From Furfurilactobacillus curtus (GTDB lineage Bacteria; Bacillota; Bacilli; Lactobacillales; Lactobacillaceae): a stretch of 64,000 nt of DNA. The DNA is taken from the NCBI RefSeq assembly GCF_045862785.1, contig NZ_BQXO01000002.1, forward strand, positions 62,001 to 126,000, written 5' to 3'. A model generated the notes under the pieces. It saw nothing but the letters and a program-made list of their open reading frames with translations. It was not told where the DNA came from and did no database searches. Made by a program: the position numbers and the translations under genes. Each line of letters starts with the position of its first letter. Position 1 is the first letter of the stretch. Shown in pieces: positions 60,412-64,000 of the stretch.

Positions 60412-60828
60412 ATGCCACAAGTTTACTTTCTATGTACAGGCAATTCTTGTCGGAGTCAAATGGCAGAAGGCTTCGCTCATCAATATTTGCCCAAGTGGCG
60501 CGTGGACAGCGCAGGCATCGAGGTGCATGGTTTAAATCCACGCGCGGTTCAAGTCATGGCTGAGCGAGATATTGACATTTCGCACGCAGTTTCCAAGCGG
60601 ATCGATTTAGCTTATTTACAGCAATGCGATTTGGTTGTGACATTGTGTGGTGATGCTCGTGATCGATGTCCAAGATTGCCAGCATCAGTTAAACATGAGC
60701 ATTGGGACTTTATTGATCCAGCACAGGCGACAGGTACTGATGATCAAATCATGGCCATTTTTCGAAACGTACGTGATGGCATTGACCAGCGTGTTCGCCA
60801 GTTGGCTAGCCATGAGACAGCAATATAA
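60412..60828 (+). CDS. arsC: ArsC-type arsenate reductase / low-molecular-weight phosphatase-like protein
   Basis: A 138-residue enzyme with the phosphate loop CTGNSCRS (Cys8, Cys13, Arg14) of the LMW-PTPase fold. Cys79 and Cys86 lie in LCGDARDRCP, which form the redox relay of thioredoxin-coupled arsenate reductases (S. aureus pI258 ArsC type). The presence of all three relay cysteines favours arsenate reductase. No arsB or arsR is adjacent. Confidence 0.9.
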   Translation: MPQVYFLCTGNSCRSQMAEGFAHQYLPKWRVDSAGIEVHGLNPRAVQVMAERDIDISHAVSKRIDLAYLQQCDLVVTLCGDARDRCPRLPASVKHEHWDFIDPAQATGTDDQIMAIFRNVRDGIDQRVRQLASHETAI

Positions 60829-60840
60829 CCGAATTTGCCT

Positions 60841-60874
60841 TGGATCTTGCGTTATTTAGCAAGATCCATTTTTT
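60841..60874 (+). terminator. Terminator after arsC
   Basis: TGGATCTTGC (60841-60850) and GCAAGATCCA (60859-60868) form a perfect stem with a T-run to 60874. Confidence 0.92.
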
Positions 60875-60888
60875 ATGTTCATCATTAA

Positions 60889-60904
60889 TGTTTCACGTGA
60901 AACG
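60889..60904. promoter_or_regulatory. parS-like ParB binding site
   Basis: TGTTTCACGTGAAACG, one mismatch at the last base, between arsC and the MFS gene. Confidence 0.82.
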
Positions 60905-61131
60905 ATCGGCTGATGAGCTAAAATAACGACTGATTTAAGTTTTGCTCAGGACCAAAGTGCTATTTGACGTCCGGTGTTATAATCGTCCTTTGTTAGAATT
61001 GGCCGGCTTAATTTAAGTTAGCTTGGCGGAAAAATTAGAGTAAAGTTGGCTGAGCCAGGGTGGGCATATGCTTCGATGAGGAGTTGTCCTGAGCTGAGAC
61101 AATCGAACTCAATGAGCTGGGGAGGCAGCAA

Positions 61132-62358
61132 ATGAATGGATCGAACATAACCCCAGTTGCTGAGTGGCGCAGTAATTTGCGTGTCCTATGGTTTGGCAAT
61201 TTCATGGTGGGCATTGGTTTTAGCAGTATTGGTCCTTTTATCGCGTTATACATCGGGACATTAGGCCATTTCACCAATGGACAAAATGCTTTTTGGAGCG
61301 GCATTGCTTTTGCCGCACCATTTATTGTAAAGGCACTGGTGTCTCCGTTATGGGGACGCCTGGCTGACACACATGGACGTAAATTAATGCTGCTACGCGC
61401 TTCCTTGGGGATGGCGGTGGTTATTGGATCGATTGGTTTTGTCACTAATGTGTATGAACTAATCGGATTACGATTGTTACAAGGTGCTTTTTCTGGTTTT
61501 ATCAGTAATGCTAACGCCTTAATTGCCACATCGGTCCCGCGAGAAAAGAGCGGGCAAGCTTTAGGTACATTAACAACGGGTAATGTTTCTGGCACATTAA
61601 TTGGTCCATTAGTCGGTGGGGTTATTGCTGACTTTGTCGGCTATCGGTATACCTTTGCGGTGACTGGGATTATGATGCTAGCGGCGTTCTTTTTGGTTCT
61701 GTTTTTTGTTAAGGAACATTTTGTTCCGGTGACTAAGGCACAGTTGCAGCAACGGGGAAACTTTTTTAAAACCCTCGATAATCGGCGGATTATTTTGGGA
61801 ATGTTTATCACGACGCTTATTATCCAGGCTTCGAACAACTCAATTGAGCCGATTTTGAGTTTATACGTCAAGCAATTAATGCATGGCGGTGGTCACGTGG
61901 CAATCGCAGCTGGTGTCATTGAAGCAATCAATGGTGTGGCAACCATCATTGCTGCGCCCCGTTTTGGTGCCTTAGGGGATCGAATCGGTACTCACTGGAT
62001 TTTAACGGTTGGGTTGCTTTTTTCCATGTTGGTCTTTCTTCCTATGGCATTCGTCCGCAATGTTTGGGAATTAGGTGGATTGCGGTTATTGATTGGCATT
62101 TCAGATGCAGCATTAATTCCGAGTGTTCAAACGATCATGGCCAAGTATTCATCTCCGGATACGATGGGACAGGTCTTTAGTTGGAATCAAAGCTTTCAAG
62201 CGACCGGTAACGTCATCGGTCCCTTGATTGGATCAACCGTCACCAATTTTGCCGGTTATCCTGGGGTGTTCATTTCAACGTCGATTTTAGTGCTGATTAA
62301 TTTCTTATTGGTGCGCCGTAACACGGGACGTCTTCGTAAGGACCAGCCCTTACGTTAA
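61132..62358 (+). CDS. Major facilitator superfamily multidrug-type exporter
   Basis: A 408-residue, 12-helix transporter. The loop motif GRLADTHGRKLMLL lies between helices 2 and 3, and a second-half copy RFGALGDRIGTHW is present. It resembles the MdtG/drug:H+ antiporter type. GGGGAGG precedes ATG 61132. The substrate cannot be inferred, since there is no adjacent regulator. Confidence 0.9.
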   Translation: MNGSNITPVAEWRSNLRVLWFGNFMVGIGFSSIGPFIALYIGTLGHFTNGQNAFWSGIAFAAPFIVKALVSPLWGRLADTHGRKLMLLRASLGMAVVIGSIGFVTNVYELIGLRLLQGAFSGFISNANALIATSVPREKSGQALGTLTTGNVSGTLIGPLVGGVIADFVGYRYTFAVTGIMMLAAFFLVLFFVKEHFVPVTKAQLQQRGNFFKTLDNRRIILGMFITTLIIQASNNSIEPILSLYVKQLMHGGGHVAIAAGVIEAINGVATIIAAPRFGALGDRIGTHWILTVGLLFSMLVFLPMAFVRNVWELGGLRLLIGISDAALIPSVQTIMAKYSSPDTMGQVFSWNQSFQATGNVIGPLIGSTVTNFAGYPGVFISTSILVLINFLLVRRNTGRLRKDQPLR

Positions 62359-62409
62359 AGTTTGTCATGACATTTAGTTGTTAATTCTTAAGGTTAGCCT
62401 TTTTTAGCG

Positions 62410-62415
62410 TATAAT
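62410..62415 (+). promoter_or_regulatory. -10 box of pepN
   Basis: TATAAT about 32 bp before the pepN start. A small AAGG/CCTT hairpin with a T-run lies immediately upstream. The -35 is weak. Confidence 0.5.
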
Positions 62416-62446
62416 GGCTTTAATCTAATAAAACGAGGAGAATTCT

Positions 62447-64000
62447 ATGGCAGAGTTAGCGCGTTTTTATCAAGCATTTCAACCATCGCATTATGATATT
62501 TACCTAGATATCAATCGAGAGACTAAGTCATTTAGTGGACAGACCAAAATTACGGGTCAGGCGACTACGACAGCGATCAATGTTCATCAAAAAGGACTAG
62601 CAATTAGTCAAGTCCAAGCAGATGGGCAAACCGTTCCGTTCACTGTGGATGACGAAAATGAAGCGATTCGGATCACGTTGCCTAGCAACGGTGATGTAAC
62701 CTTAACCATCGATTATACGGCTAAATTGACTGATTCAATGATGGGTATTTACCCATCTTATTACGAAGTAGATGGCGTTAAGAAGCAGATTATTGGGACT
62801 CAGTTTGAAACGACATTCGCGCGCCAAGCATTTCCGTCAATTGATGAACCAGAAGCCAAGGCAACCTTTGCTTTGGCAATTAAGTTTGATGAGCAACCGG
62901 GCGAAATTGTCTTGAGCAATATGCCAGAAAATCACGTTGAAAATGGTGTTCACTACTTTGATGAGACAGTTAAAATGTCGACTTATCTAGTGGCCTTTGC
63001 CTTTGGTGATTTGCAAAGTAAACAGACGACCACTAAGAGTGGTGTTCAAGTTGGCGTGTTTGCCACTAAAGCGCATCAACCACATGAATTGGATTTTGCG
63101 CTTGATATCGCCAAACGTTCGATTGAATTCTACGAAGACTTTTATCAAACGCCTTATCCGTTACCACATTCCTGGCAATTGGCACTGCCTGATTTTTCGG
63201 CTGGTGCGATGGAAAACTGGGGGTTAGTGACCTACCGAGAAGCATACTTATTGCTTGATCCTGAAAACACCGCGTTGGATATGAAACAATTAGTGGCGAC
63301 GGTCATTGCCCACGAATTGGCTCACCAATGGTTTGGTGATTTAGTGACGATGCAGTGGTGGGATGATCTATGGTTGAATGAAAGTTTTGCTAACATGATG
63401 GAATATGTCGCAGTGGATCATTTGGAACCGGACTGGCATGTCTGGGAAATGTTCCAAACATCGGATGTACCCGCTGCGCTACAACGTGATGCAACGGATG
63501 GCGTTCAATCCGTCCACGTGCAGGTTAATAATCCAGCTGAAATTGATGCGCTCTTTGATGCCGCCATCGTTTACGCAAAAGGGGCGCGGATGCTTGTGAT
63601 GATGCGGGCACTAGTCGGCGACGATGCGTTACGTGTTGGCTTGAAGAACTATTTTGCCGCTCATCATTTTGGCAATGCAACAGGGGCTGATTTATGGGCT
63701 GCCTTGGGTAAAGCTTCGGGAATGGATATCGGGTCAATTATGAATTCATGGCTGGAACAACCTGGTTATCCCGTGGTTACCGCTAGCGTTATTGATGGCC
63801 AGTTAACGTTATCACAACAACAATTCTTTATTGGCGATGGCCAAGAAGTTGGGCGGCAATGGCAGATTCCACTTAATAGTAACTATGAAGCCGCGCCGAC
63901 GATTATGAGCGATCAACAGCTTGTCTTAGGCGACTACCAATCATTGCGGGCGACAGCCAACGTGCCTTTCCGGTTGAACTTAGGGAATAGTTCACATTTT
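62447..64000 (+). CDS. pepN: Aminopeptidase N (3'-truncated by window)
   Basis: M1-family zinc aminopeptidase, a major cytosolic peptide degrader of lactic acid bacteria. ATG 62447 follows GAGGAG, and 518 codons are visible before the window ends. It shows GAMENWG, the zinc site HELAHQWFGD with NESFANMMEY, and an N-terminal domain starting MAELARFYQAFQPSHYDIYL. The rest of the gene lies downstream. Confidence 0.98.
   Translation, partial: MAELARFYQAFQPSHYDIYLDINRETKSFSGQTKITGQATTTAINVHQKGLAISQVQADGQTVPFTVDDENEAIRITLPSNGDVTLTIDYTAKLTDSMMGIYPSYYEVDGVKKQIIGTQFETTFARQAFPSIDEPEAKATFALAIKFDEQPGEIVLSNMPENHVENGVHYFDETVKMSTYLVAFAFGDLQSKQTTTKSGVQVGVFATKAHQPHELDFALDIAKRSIEFYEDFYQTPYPLPHSWQLALPDFSAGAMENWGLVTYREAYLLLDPENTALDMKQLVATVIAHELAHQWFGDLVTMQWWDDLWLNESFANMMEYVAVDHLEPDWHVWEMFQTSDVPAALQRDATDGVQSVHVQVNNPAEIDALFDAAIVYAKGARMLVMMRALVGDDALRVGLKNYFAAHHFGNATGADLWAALGKASGMDIGSIMNSWLEQPGYPVVTASVIDGQLTLSQQQFFIGDGQEVGRQWQIPLNSNYEAAPTIMSDQQLVLGDYQSLRATANVPFRLNLGNSSHF

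Noticed and set aside
1..64000. CRISPR arrays, insertion sequences or transposases
   Set aside because: I saw no regularly spaced short repeats, no cas genes and no transposase-like reading frames; the only tandem repeat is the two-copy 120-bp unit.

Overview
The window is a piece of a Lactobacillaceae chromosome close to the replication origin; genus and species cannot be fixed from sequence alone. The evidence is the walRK-yycHI-walJ-htrA-rlmH operon, mnmE-mnmG and jag, a WxL/DUF916 surface cluster, PepN and a proline iminopeptidase, and six parS-like sites for ParB (consensus TGTTTCACGTGAAACA). There is also a cluster of DnaA boxes just upstream of rlmH. dnaA, parA/parB and rRNA operons are not in the window, and there is no CRISPR array. 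Almost all genes lie on the + strand.

1-6 kb: 3' end of coaBC, jag, a 120-bp tandem hairpin repeat, mnmE, mnmG. 6-13 kb: a secreted serine hydrolase, a T-box-controlled peptide-binding lipoprotein, and a MarR regulator beside a giant YhgE/Pip-type membrane protein. 13-20 kb: tandem RodA/FtsW-type glycosyltransferases, then an M-box (Mg2+) riboswitch in front of an NitT/TauT-type ABC transporter, an LCP cell-wall ligase and a DUF1275 membrane protein. 20-27 kb: a WxL/DUF916 surface cluster ending with an Mga-like regulator. 27-38 kb: tRNA-Lys, an NTF2-like gene and an AraC regulator, then the essential Wal operon, HtrA, the DnaA-box region and rlmH.

38.1-51.9 kb is the most notable part: a composite SCC-like island inserted at the 3' end of rlmH. 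This is the site used by staphylococcal cassette chromosome elements. Four copies of an attachment sequence (core TATCATAARTGA) divide it into three cassettes. Cassette A (about 9.2 kb) carries adjacent ccrA-like and ccrB-like large serine recombinases. They are preceded not by the usual Cch helicase but by a rolling-circle-type (Rep_trans) initiator and several tiny translationally coupled ORFs. Its cargo is two Mor-like regulators, a LysM protein, unknown proteins, a 27-residue amphipathic peptide and an RNxxxHG (HEPN-like) protein. Cassette B (about 2.1 kb) has a MerR/carboxymuconolactone-decarboxylase pair and a broken zinc-binding ORF. Cassette C (about 2.4 kb) has a 630-residue RNxxxHG protein and a kinase remnant. 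B and C carry no recombinase and would depend on A.

52-64 kb returns to ordinary chromosome: decayed genes at the island edge (isochorismatase and GNAT fragments), a GT8 glycosyltransferase, a CLC channel, yaaA, an NAD(P)-binding protein, a ribosomal-protection-type GTPase, proline iminopeptidase, an ArsC-type reductase, an MFS exporter and the 5' part of pepN.
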